Shown piece after piece: positions 13,901-25,061 of a DNA stretch of 64,000 nucleotides (its first letter is position 1; every line of letters begins with the position of its first letter). A model generated the notes under the pieces. That model did no database searches, was not told the DNA's origin, and was given only the letters and a program-made list of their open reading frames with translations. The stretch covers positions 8,682,501-8,746,500 of the forward strand of contig OZ019759.1 in assembly GCA_947034885.2 (NCBI GenBank), read 5' to 3'. Made by a program: the position numbers and the translations under genes. The stretch is from Thuidium tamariscinum (Eukaryota > Streptophyta > Bryopsida > Hypnales > Thuidiaceae).

Positions 13901-15837
13901 ATAATTTTCTCCAGAGTGGTTGCAGTTTTTACCTTACATTTTATAAAAACTATTTGGGCTACTTGAAGGTCAAAGATTAGAAAATATCATAGATTATTCT
14001 AATTTACATACAATGATGCGTACGACCAATGCAATGAAGACTAGATTAAAAAACGATGTGTTAACAATCATTGCCATTTTTTTTAAATAAGAAGAAAACA
14101 ACTAATGATGCCAAGTTCACATAAATACTATTGAAAAAGAATGGGCAATTCTTGAAATGACATTGCACATTCAGTGGACATTGAAAAATTCAGAATCATT
14201 ACTACACCTAAACAATGACCTGTTAATTTATTAAATGAAAAAGGGTAGCACTGTAATTTTTTTAGAAACAATATTGTACTACAAGTTTTAAAATTCTAGT
14301 AATTATTTCGTTTTAAGGATTATGAGGCTGACAAGAACAAACTTGTAAACAAGCAAAGTTTTGTGTCATTACCGAATACATAAATTTGATTATTTTCATG
14401 AGAAGAAAAAAAGGATTATTGAGGGCATACATTTCAAGGAATATCAGTAACGGTTGCAAGATTGAAGTATATTTAGAAGCCTTGCAAGGTTTAAAATATT
14501 TTTTTTTATTAATTCAAAGAACTAACTCTATTGGTTGGAAGATTGAAGTATACTTAGAAGCCTACCATGAAATAAAATAATTTTTTTATTATTAAAAACT
14601 AATAGTTTTAGCTGTATTTGAATTTTTGTTTGTGAACGAATAACCCTAACCTATAAAATTTTCCAAGATTTAGTACATTAAATTGAAGAGGACAAAAAAT
14701 CACTGTACTAATGAATTGTGTTTTAGATTTCATGAAATGAGTGCATACGAAATGAATTTTAAGTCCTCTTGAATAAATCAAATAAGAAAAAAAGAATGAT
14801 TTAAGGATTATATGTATGAACCTCATACATATATGAAATTGCTTTCACATATTGAGAAGTCTAACATCATTCTTTCCAAGAATGAAATCTAGAAATGTTT
14901 GTCATTCTTCACTTTAAAGAAGAATTTCAAAAACAATAGACGTAAAAATATAGATGTAATTTTCCAATTCAAAAACATAACCTATACAAATGGATTGTAG
15001 ACAATATATCCTAAATCATCGACTAAAGCACATCTTATGCGCAATGATTTGTGAATCCTAAATCATATAATGGAAGCCTAAAGCTCAATCCCTGAAGCCT
15101 AAAGAACACCAAAGATTGAACAGTAACCCATAAAACTCAACCGCAAATCCTAAAACCGAATCCTAAACCCTACAAAGAAATCCTAAACCCTAAACCCTAG
15201 AATTGAACTCTAAATCCTAGAAGTACACCTAAATCCCAGAATTGAACCCTGAAACCTAAACGTAAACAGTCAACTCTAAAACTAAATCCTAAATCCTAAA
15301 GGTAAAGGAGAAGGTAAAAGATGAACCCTAAACTCCAAAGCAGTAAAAGAATAAGTCTAAGTGAATTGAACTCCCGAAATGGCTTGGTTAGTAATTATTC
15401 TTGGTCACATTTTTAGAAATCACTCAATGCAAAGGGAAAAGTTCAGAAGTCAACTAAAAACATTTAAAGTAGACAACTGTAGAGAGTCATGAATTAGTTA
15501 GCCGACAAAAAGATACCTCTTACCTATCAGAGGAAGCACTAAAATGTAGTCGTTCTTGGCTGTGGACCGCATGTTGGTGCGCCAAGGGTGTTAGCATACA
15601 GAGCCGAAAGTTTTGTAGCACTAGCCTAGAATTTTGGGGTTGAGGGTGTGTATGTAGACAGATTTGAAATACGTCCTTTGCGTGCCTTTTTTTCTTGCCC
15701 TTGCTATCTTGGAGCTTCGGCTTCTTTTCTCGTGACCTTACTGATTTTGTCATGCATGAACAATTGATCGTATGTTCACTCGATTCTCTTGCGCTCCGTC
15801 TTCTCATTTTTCAATCCTGCATTCGCTTCTGTAGATT
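10927..15837. repeat. AT-rich non-coding block, copy 1
   Basis: This block matches 41,270-47,672 in the same orientation over its whole length, with many substitutions and indels. Anchor matches include the CTATAGCCTAAACCCTAA segment (about 11,000 and 41,450), GATGAATAAACTTTGCCTCC (about 13,450 and 43,945) and the shared end at CGCTTCTGTAGATT (15,837 and 47,672). Copy 1 lacks the 177-bp array and the foldback MITE found in copy 2. Its left edge keeps a decayed form of the 21-bp palindrome (AGTGAGGATAAATCACAG against GTCGAGGATATATCACAA). In copy 2 the block sits between divergent genes of a large transposon, so copy 1 is probably a relic of a related transposon. Its right edge is cut by the solo LTR. 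Confidence 0.7.
15170..15300. repeat. Telomere-like CCCTAAA repeats, degenerate
   Basis: Short runs of CCTAAACCCTAAACCC and many TCCTAAA/CCCTAGA variants occur here within the AT-rich block, matching a longer run at 46,960-47,155 in copy 2. The unit is the plant telomere repeat. The runs are short and interspersed, so they belong to the repeated block and do not mark a chromosome end. Confidence 0.6.
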
Positions 15838-18800
15838 TGTCGTAGCACAAGAAAGCACAATTCCTTCTTTAAGGTGTTAGAATGCACTAAGCTAACCTTA
15901 AAGTGACTCGTGTATTGTTCCCAAGAGATTTAGTTTGTAAGCCTAAGATTATCCGGATAAGTATACTAATTATCACAATAAAACCCAAGCAAAAAGTCTA
16001 ATCTGGATCCGGTCTAAGCTTTCCTAACTTTTACCTCTGACCGGAACATGATCACACTTCTGGAATGCAGAGAGTTTCCTCTCTACTTATACCCACATGT
16101 TTAGCTTTTTCTTATTATTCATTCTGAATATGGAACCTTAGACCGGGAACTGGGGTCCTTCTATCTTTTGTCTCAATTTCCTGAAACTGTGATTCGGTCT
16201 CGTTCCTAATTAAGTTACCAATTGTAAGTTTAACCTCTGTAACAAGAGGGATCTGCTCTTTGGGCGTTCAAGAAGGAAGCTTATTCCTACCCTTCAAGTT
16301 TTAGAGTGTCAGAAGTTCCACTATAAAATAAAAGAAGATAAATAAATCCTACCAGACCAGAATACTTCACAACTAGCTCGGAACGAATCCGGTCCAACAG
16401 GTCACGCAAGCCCTCTTGTTTGCTCCTAACAATTATTACAACGACAGATTACCGAGTTAGTCGTTGTAATAATTGTTAGGAGCACATTTTCTCTACACAA
16501 GGTTACAATCCTAACCGTCGTGATAAGACTTTGACAGGGTCAAGCATACATAGTCAAGCATACATAGTCTACTTCAGAGTGAATCAGAAAAATTCTGACT
16601 TGTATTTGCAATACAAAAAATTGTGAAAGTAAGATAACAAAAATGCGCATCGGATTCAACTACAACCCGGATTTAAATACTAAACAACTCAAGCATAACC
16701 TAAAAGTGCAGGGGGAATCAACATCCTCAAAGAATGCCACGTTGCATTCCCTTACAACTTGAGCTCGTTGATTTCCACAAAAATCCAAAAATACCACCAA
16801 AAAGTGGATCTCAGATCTTATAAACTTGGATCCGGTCTAAGTTCAAAACTTCTATCCTAAATATATCCGCTTTGGCTAAAAGTTAGCTGCCTTTCCTATC
16901 TACCTAGAATTACCTCCCTACTTCCTCAACCGCTTGGTAGGTGAGGCGTCTTTCTGGGTTGGCTGCTTCTTTCCGGCTGGAGACTGGAACATTCGGACCG
17001 GTTTAGCCTTGCCTCTTGCCTTGGGCCCAACTCTGCTTTGTCTCCGCCAACGCCTGATCAACATTTGAGTACTGATCCGACTCATCATCGGATTCGAACT
17101 CCTCCTCCGAGTCTTCATCTTTTCCGTAACTCCCGTATTCTTCCTCCTCCACTCGAGCTTTCCTCTTCACTGATTGGGGCTCTAGATTCTTCTTCTTGAT
17201 CAATCTAGTGATGGGTGGTGGGTGAACTGCCGTGCTCTACGACGTCAGTTCCTCTCCTTTCTCGACGATTCGGACCGGGGCCTTGACTGGTGATCCTGAT
17301 CCGGATATTGTCTTTAATATTGGCTGGAACGGGATCGCAGCCTTTGCGACTTTTCCTGCCCTCTACTTTGCAAAAATGGTTGGTGAAGACTTGGACGGGA
17401 CAGGCCGCTCAAGTTGATGAACTTGAACTCCGTCCGTGTTAGGGAGACACTCTTGACGGTCTCGTGTGGCTCACTTGGCTCCGGATCCGGTCCCTTAGAC
17501 TTCTCCGGCTCGATTGCCTTTGGGTCTTCGGTTCTAGTCTGTTGGATTGGCTCCTACGTCGCCACCTCCTCAGCTCTCTTTCCTTCTTCCTTGGGTAGTT
17601 CTTTTGTCACCTTCTCCTTCGCCTCTGTTGCTGGAGTTGGCTGGAGTTCCGGCTCCTCTTCCTTCACTGCTTCCGGTCCTGGGACCCGGATGGAGCTTGC
17701 CCGTATTTCTGCCACGACGCCTCGCCACTGCTCCAACGTGGTGTCCATCTTCTTATTGTAGCCCACCAACACTGTCAGAAGCTGTGGGCCTACCAACTTC
17801 CTTGCCTCCAACACCTTCTGGTCGAACAACATGGCTTTGTTGACGACTTCGCCCGGATGTGTGATGAACTCCTGGATTTCTCCGAGAGTGTTCGGGGTTT
17901 GGGTGGAGGGTCTCTTTTCTTCATCCAGCTTTGCCTGCTTCTGATGCAACTCTTGCTTTAGGGTAGAGACCTGGCTCGTAAGTTTCTCCACTTCCTCTTT
18001 GTCAGCGCTATCGTGCACCTCCTGGATTAGTCCGCCCACTCTCTCTATGATTTTGGAGGGCGGGACCCCTCCTCTCATCCTCATGTTGTCTTCAGTACTC
18101 ATCCAGGTTCTAGATAATCCTTACCAAGGGATTTTGGTTCCAGACTGGATCTGTCCCTTGGATTTCTCCCGCTACATCCGGTTCCTCCTTCCCTCTGAGA
18201 GTCCCTCCTGTTGCCTCTCCTAGCTTTCCTTATTTGAGAACTCCTCTTCTTTGTCTACGTCTACATTCGGGTTCCCTATGTCGTATTCTATCATGGTTGC
18301 GCCCACATCATAGGCTATCCTCTCATTCTCCCTCAAGAGGTCCATGGAATGGTACATGTGGATTAAAAATGGGGAGATGGGAGAGGGTTTTGATTTTCCT
18401 ATCCCATTCACCATCTTGATCATCTGGTCTCTCATTCCTATCCCCTAATCTACCTTCCGGTCTCTTGACAATGCACCAAAGATGGTGTTTGCTAGGGTAA
18501 CCGTAATCCTACTTGACCTCTATGGACTAAGAATGGACGTTAGAAACTGGAATAGTCTCCTGTTTCTAGGCACCGTGCACTCTGCTATTGTGAATCCGTC
18601 CTTCGGAGTTACAGGTCTCCGGAACTTACCCACATGAAATTTATCCGTCCGGGAGGCCAATCCATCTCCTACGTGGTCGAACCGATACGTCCTCCTCCAC
18701 ATAGCCGCCGTCCATTCTCCGGGCAACAACTAGAGCGTCCCCTTTCACTCGTTGGATTGGTCCTCTAAGAGCTCGATCACCATCTCTTCGTCCTTCAAGT

Positions 18801-19491
18801 TCCAAGAACGGCCCAGGAAGCCTTTACACCCCATCTACTTGAGGTCCTCCTCCAGCTCCAGCTTTTCTTGCTCTCTCTTGGGCACGACCAGATTGATGGT
18901 CCGAAAAGCTAGATTCAGCTCTTCCAGCTCTTCGCTTGCCATCGCTTGCCTTTCGCTCGCGCTAACTAGGTGGAGTCTAACTTAATCGACCCGACCTCTC
19001 AAATCTTATTTCCCCACAACCCTGACCTTGGTTACTTGAGTCTGTACTAGACAGGATACCAAGACTGTCTCTCTCTCTTCCCTTAGTAGCCCGGATGCGC
19101 GCTCTCTCTCTGTCAGGATTTACTTTCTCGATTTGCAAGCTATAAAGTGGCAGGACCTGGCTCGCTTCTCAGGTCTTATACATTTCCCTCAGCATTTATT
19201 GCTGACCGTTAGGTTTAAACTTTCCTGGTCACGTGGGAAAAGTTCCCGACGATCTCTAGCCTCGGTAGCCACTTATTGCCTATCTGGTCTCCTGACTCTA
19301 GGGCTGTCCGGGTCCGAATTCTACTCTATTCCTTAACGTGTTTATCTACTTCCGGGAGATTGTTTTCCAATTTCCAGTCTTAGACTTACTTTATGCTCTA
19401 CTACTGAAAACATCAAAAAAAATGGGGATTGAATGGATCCCTTTTCTCGTATTTTGTTTAAAAATCCTATTATGTGATTTCTAGGTTGCCA
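15838..19491 (-). mobile_element. Solo LTR of a Ty3/gypsy relative, decayed
   Basis: The left end (TGTCGTAGCACAAGAAAGCAC) and the right end (GATTTCTAGGTTGCCA) resemble the two ends of the 3.8-kb LTR at 25,062. The segment also holds minus-strand protein remnants homologous to those inside that LTR: a coiled-coil region with EIQEFITHPGEVVNKAMLFDQ (compare NLQEWVAQPADIVMKAKQFSA) and a segment with RTDKFHVGKFRRPVTPKDG (compare RTDKFGVNKFRNPPHPKDG). No pol region and no second LTR lie beside it, and I found no target duplication. It is an old, broken copy from a family related to, but distinct from, the main gypsy element. Confidence 0.7.
16421..16484. repeat. Perfect 25-bp inverted repeat (hairpin)
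   Basis: Two perfect 25-base arms (16421-16445 and 16460-16484, beginning TGCTCCTAACAATTATTACA) flank a 14-base loop. It lies inside the solo LTR at the place where the related 3.8-kb LTR has ACTACAACGACAGATT without the second arm. The hairpin is therefore a feature gained in this LTR lineage. Confidence 0.85.
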
Positions 19492-19625
19492 CACTATAAC
19501 AAAACATGGTAAAAAAAATCGCACTCAATTTTCTACTACGGTTCTTTTTGCCATGTTTTTGTGACAATGGATTCCACTTCACTGCGCAATGGAATTTTTT
19601 TGCAGTCGCCCATTTTTTTGGTTGC
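19492..19625 (+). mobile_element. Truncated CACTA-type MITE
   Basis: It starts CACTATAACAAAACATGG, identical over 18 bases to the complete MITE at 20,499, and continues with CTACGGTTCTTTTTGCCA. No facing end with GTTATAGTG is found, so only one end remains. It abuts the right end of the solo LTR. The right limit is approximate. Confidence 0.5.
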
Positions 19626-19649
19626 AAACGTTAATTAGTCATGTGCGCA

Positions 19650-21120
19650 CATAATTTCACATTTTATAATTTCCCAACATGTGCGCTCGCACTTCCTACT
19701 TTATTACGTACCTAGCATATACATACATGTGCGTGTAAGAGTTCCACTTACTTAATTTCTGCAAATACGTGCACGTTCTTCCTCTGTTACTTTTAATTAA
19801 ACAAGTACGCTCAATTATATATATATTGCGCTTTAATTATTGGCACGCGCACGCACTTCCCAATTCACTTACAAGCATGTGCACACTTTCTTTGCAATCT
19901 TTAAACACGCACGCGTAAGCTACCAATTCAAACTTAATTAATGCATTCATGAATTGAAGTTCACATGTCCACGCATTCATTTCAAATTCTTGACATGCGC
20001 GCATAGTCACTCTTCATGTTTTAAACATGCGCGTGTCCATTTCATTTTCCAAACTTGCACACGCAATTAATTGCTTCTTCACTTCATTAATTGCAGACGT
20101 ATATGCTCATTCATTTCAATTACTAAACATGCACACTCACATTCATTTCATTTTCATAACCTACCCACATACTTTATTTTCTATTTCATTAGATTTGTGC
20201 ATGCATTTGTTTCTATTTCCTTATACGCGCGCGCACTATTGCAATATATTTCTTTACATGCGCGCGCGCATTCTTTGCTATATAGTTCTTTACATGCGCG
20301 GACGTACATAATTTTTTTCTCAAAACGTACGCGCGCAATTTCAATCCAATTACTTCACGCGCGCGCGCGTGTAAAGCACTTTCTTTACTTGCGCACGCGC
20401 CTCCATTCCAATTGCATTCCATGTGTACATGCATTCATTTCATGTTCTACACATAAACGTACACTTTCATTTCTTTTTCATTACATGCATGCACATTCCA
20501 CTATAACAAAACATGGTCTGAAAAAACCGTAGTCATTTTTGACTACGGTTCTTTTTGCCACGTTTTTGTGCATGAAAAGGTATTAAAAAGACCTTTCCAA
20601 TGGTACATTACACGCCCCAAAATTCCAAAAATTGCAGTGGGAAATTGCAAAAAACCGCAAAAATCCACTACGCGCGCATGCACAAAAACGTGGCAAAAAG
20701 AACCGTAGTCAAAATTGACTACGGTTTTTTTAGACCATATTTTGTTATAGTGTTCATTTCAATTTCAAAACATGTGCACGCACGTTCATTTCAATGTCAA
20801 TACATACGCGCGCATATTCATTTCAATGTCAATACATACGCGCGCATATTCATTTCAATTCATCACATACGTGTGCACTTCCACTTCGATTTCTAAACAT
20901 GTGCGCACACACCCTTACAATCCCAACAGACCGCGCGCGCATTGTTTTTTCATTCACTCACATACGCGCGCATCTACTTCAGTTTCGGAACGTCTGCACA
21001 AGCATTCATAAGTTGGGAACATGGAAACACAAACTTGCAATATTCAAACATGGATGCACATTCGTTTCAATTTCTAAACGACTACGCACTCTTGCTAATC
21101 TCTAATAATGCAAGCGCACG
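19650..21120. repeat. Degenerate minisatellite of alternating purine-pyrimidine runs
   Basis: Runs such as ATGCGCGCGCGCAT (about 20,258), CACGCGCGCGCGCGTGTA (about 20,357) and TACGCGCGCAT (20,806 and again about 30 bases later) recur every 28-40 bases. They are separated by pyrimidine-rich spacers of the form TTCATTTCAATTTC. More than 25 such units can be followed from 19,700 to 20,990; two adjacent units near 20,800-20,860 are almost identical. Alternating GC-rich purine-pyrimidine tracts are the classic Z-DNA-prone sequence. No coding role is seen; the reading frames across it are by-products of the repeat. Confidence 0.75.
20499..20752. mobile_element. CACTA-type MITE, 254 bp, with TTC target duplication
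   Basis: The ends are CACTATAACAAAACATGG and its inverted counterpart ending TTTTGTTATAGTG. The inversion continues into AAAAAACCGTAGTC...GACTACGGTTTTTT and an inner GCCACGTTTTTGTG...CACAAAAACGTGGC pair. The three bases TTC flank both ends (20496-20498 and 20753-20755), as expected for the CACTA (En/Spm) superfamily. It has no coding capacity and sits inside the purine-pyrimidine repeat field. Confidence 0.85.
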
Positions 21121-24100
21121 TGCACACTTGACCTTTTTTAAGGCATACATTACTTTTTAATTGGTGTTCACTTCCTCCACTTTTACTGAAGAAGTTCCAC
21201 TCCCTCCTTCAATGCTTGATAGCTTCTATGCACTCTTCCATTCGGATTGGTGTACGGGCCTTCCATTTCTCCAAACTTATTCACACATCGAATCATATAT
21301 CCTCAATTTTCTTTTGCTCTCATTGTCAACTCTACATCCCTGCAGGTCATAGAACGAACTCAATTACCCTCCATACATAAAATGATGAACACAAATGGCA
21401 ACCACCTTCTTAAATTGCGTAACACACAAAAATGTTAATTGATCTACCTTAATTACTACACGCACAACCCTCTCTCACTTCATTTACACGTCTGTTTGTT
21501 GTGCCTTCATTACCACCAACATTGGAAGTGCGCACTTCAGATCATCGACATTGAAGAAAAGTACACACGCTAGTACCTTCCAAAGAAGCATAGCACCTGC
21601 CAATGCATACCATTCAGCAATGGCACACACATTCTTCTCAAGACGTTGAGAAAGACACGGAATAACTTGAATCACACGAAACTGTCCTCCTATTACGGTT
21701 CCCTCTGGCCAATTGAACCCTCCATAACTCTTCCCTCCTCTACACCATCACATTTACCTTCCCTTTCATATGCACATGTACTCATGCCTACCACTCCACA
21801 TACTTCACCTTAAATTGCATTATTATGAACTTCACCTCTCGCTTAGTCTGCAGTCGATCTTCACCTTCCTATATTCTCTGTGTTTTTCTAACTACTATTC
21901 TTCTACGTATGCATACATGCATACGTAGAATACCATGAACATTATCTTGTATGCACCTCTCCATATCCTATACATAATTGATCTCTCATCACACTCTCAC
22001 AACAAACAGTTCTACTTTGCACTTTCCATTTCATCGACTCAAAGGATATTCACTCAGACGACCTTCTCTGAGCAGAAAGAATACCTGCAATGATTGAAAA
22101 CTATGGATCCACCTCTCTTCTCAACATTTATAATCGCCCTGCACTAGTCATCGAAAGAAGTCAGCTCACACAAGATCTCTGAATTCTGTTTCAATGCGAA
22201 CGACCATATCATTGGGAACGTCGACAATATCTCCACTATTCGCTACCTCCAATATACATGGCTAGACACGTCGAGATTCTACGCCAACATCTCTTCAATC
22301 TGTTGGTCGATCAGTATGACACTTCAGAACTTTGCTACCTTGCTCTTCTGACACTTCACTCGGATGACACCAAAAACCATATCGGTCGACAATGAAAACA
22401 CGGTACACAACATTCCCAAAAAACCCAATCAATATTAACGCATCCTCATTAATTACTTCCTCATGACCTTTTTATTCAAACAATTATTCCCTGCAAGCCA
22501 CGCTTAAATTACTTATAGGAACGTGACGCACTTTGTAACGACGTTCAATCCAACAGACTGTCTTCGCCCTCCGACAAAGCTCCCGCTAATGACGCTGGAC
22601 ACTCAAGTAAGTGCACGAATTCTGTATACAAGCTCAATCGTACCTCGTTCAACCCTTAATTTCAGTGTGCGTTTCCTAAACAATTTCATTAACACAAATG
22701 AAACCTCTCTCTGCAATGAAGCGCTATTTCTTGCTCTTACTATGAAACCACTCTCCACCGTACAGGCATGCAGCTTAATACGAAAGAGAGACGCTTCCCA
22801 TGCCGCTTCACTAATTATTCTTTCACTATGCTCATGTGACAGTGCTTACACAAAACGATGCCACTAGCCCATGTGCGTCATTTCAACAAGGACCACATTA
22901 CACATTCCTATCTCAGCTACATAATTACAACACCTCTTGCCTGCTTCGGTCCACTCATCGTTTAAAAATCACTGACATTGTGAAGCATCCCTTCTCGTCC
23001 ATGTCCTCTGCCTCTAACATTTACAGACTTCTCATCACAACTCACTAAAGCACTACACTACGACGCTCCGCTATTTACAGCATTCACTTGCCCAGTGTGC
23101 AATGCAGCTCTCCGACTGAACACATTCGTTTCTTCGATGCATTATATTCAGCGATTTACTGTAACGTCCCACCCCCGGTCAACTGCAAAAGAATTGAGCA
23201 CTAAGCCACGGACTGACTAGCAGCCTCACTACAGATGTCACGAGATTCAATGCACACTATGAATCCTATGACGACCACATACCTTCATCGCTTCACTCGG
23301 TCACTGCATCATAATGTCACCTACTATCCATTATGGCCTAACGTTATTAGCCTACGTAGTCACTCCGTCCTTGACGGAATGCCCTCATGACCTGAAGCAG
23401 TTCCACCTTCACTTCTGTGGTACTGCACATATCAAAACTCCAAAATACCTTTGAATCTTGAACGACGGATACGTCATCCTCACTCTGCTGTCACCTAAGT
23501 CTCCTACAATGCAGGAATGATCTCCACACCGTCCATCACACACTACCCTATCCTTTGTCTAGCACAGTAAACCCATATATTCACTGTCCTCAACAAATAA
23601 ATTATTACCCTCACTAGACATACGTGTCTTACTTCCCATTGTTATTGTTGAACGACGCAGTATATTCGATCAACAACAATCGAGTACGTGCTACCTCCGA
23701 CTCTCCAAACAGAAAGCACTCGTCTTGGCATTTGTCCTCTCTTACAGTGACTTATGTCTTTAACACAAAATTCAAAGTCCCTTCTTAGACAATGCCTCCA
23801 CCTTCATCACATGCAGTTCCCCTCAAAAACTATGCACCACTCCACCACTTCATACCTCCACTCGCTTTGTCCAGCAGAACTAGGTACGCCCACTACCGAC
23901 AGCAGTGCAACATTCATAACAATGGAAACGTAAACTACATGAATCCCTACCGCAAATGCATTACAAGTGCACTTCCCTAGGCACACAGTGATACCTTTCA
24001 CGGTTACCTCTTACCCTCCCTCCAGTGTAAACGGTTCCAGTTCTACCAAAACCGTAGCTCACAGTCTTCTGAAAATTGATAATTCATAGCATAAGTTATC

Positions 24101-25056
24101 TGACATAAGAACAGTTCAGCAACATCCCAGACATACACATGTCATGAACTAATATAACATTCTTAATTCCTATAACTTTGCTCTTTGCTTCTATCGCGGC
24201 AACCGTGCCTACACTGGTTGCACTCGTTAGCAACGCTCGTTCGAACAAACCCTCTATGCATACAAATATGGAAAGTACTCCTACTAACAAAAAAAAATGT
24301 TGAACGTCGACACATACCTCATGGAACAACAAACACCTTCATCAGCGCAGCCTTCCATTTTCGAATGACACTGTTCCCTGAATCAAACGCAAACATTGTA
24401 ATTTTCAGACTTCATTAACTAATATGCCTAAAAATTCGATGTCATATTATGCTGCATTCCGCTACGCCTTCACTGCCTCTTGCATTCATTAATGGCGAGA
24501 CGCACGGCATGTTACTGTCCATGCTCTCCGCCTCCTCTGTCACCTCCATGGAAAAGTCCCTGCACTTTTCCTTCAGCAAACGTCTTCCGTTCACCATTTG
24601 CACACATAAAGAGAACTTCTTCCTTGCATACCTTACAAACATGGCACTTGCAAATACCTATGTTCGAATCGTCTCCACCTACACCACACGTTTCTGTCCA
24701 CACAACAGAAACCAAACGTGCCTAACATGTTCACATGAAGCCAAACATATTTTACACTTTCCGCTCCCCGTTCTTAATGAACGTCATTCCTGTGCATTAT
24801 CATAACTTTTTGGTAATTATGAAGACCACAAACTTCTCAGCATGAGCAAATTCATCCAATCAGTGTTCCATTTAAATTGTAGACCGTCACACATCAAAAA
24901 CACCTTCTTCCAACTCCAGGAATTCCACTGTCACTTCACATAGCTATAGCGACGACCCAACATCCTCTGACTCATTTCCCACAAAATCAGTGTTTCCGTT
25001 CAAACATGCTTATGCTGTGCTCCATTTCTTACGTGCACTCACACACTTCCACACTA
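21121..25056. other. 3.9 kb without a recognisable gene
   Basis: The plus strand is pyrimidine-rich (C and T), the same strand bias as at 58.3-64 kb, from which this DNA was separated by the gypsy insertion. No frame shows a known domain; a minus-strand frame near 24,512-24,715 has a Cys cluster (CKCHVCKVCKEE) that I cannot assign. This stretch would be downstream DNA of the minus-strand gene now at 58.4-63.3 kb. Confidence 0.4.
21901..21930. repeat. Perfect 30-bp palindrome
   Basis: TTCTACGTATGCAT and its reverse complement flank the two bases AC. The palindrome is isolated and does not match the palindrome family of the large transposon. Its role is unknown. Confidence 0.85.
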
Positions 25057-25061
25057 ACGAC
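25057..25061. repeat. Target-site duplication ACGAC (left)
   Basis: The five bases before the left LTR are identical to the five after the right LTR (58261-58265). This fixes the outer limits of the gypsy insertion and shows that 25,061 and 58,261 were once adjacent. Confidence 0.85.

Noticed and set aside
20027-20532. Reading frames rich in His, Ala and Arg across the purine-pyrimidine repeat field.
   Set aside because: They are by-products of the CATGCGCGC-type repeat, with no domain and no splice context.
24512-24715. A Cys-rich minus-strand frame (CKCHVCKVCKEE) as a zinc-finger gene.
   Set aside because: It is short, has no supported splice borders and no spacing that matches a known zinc finger.
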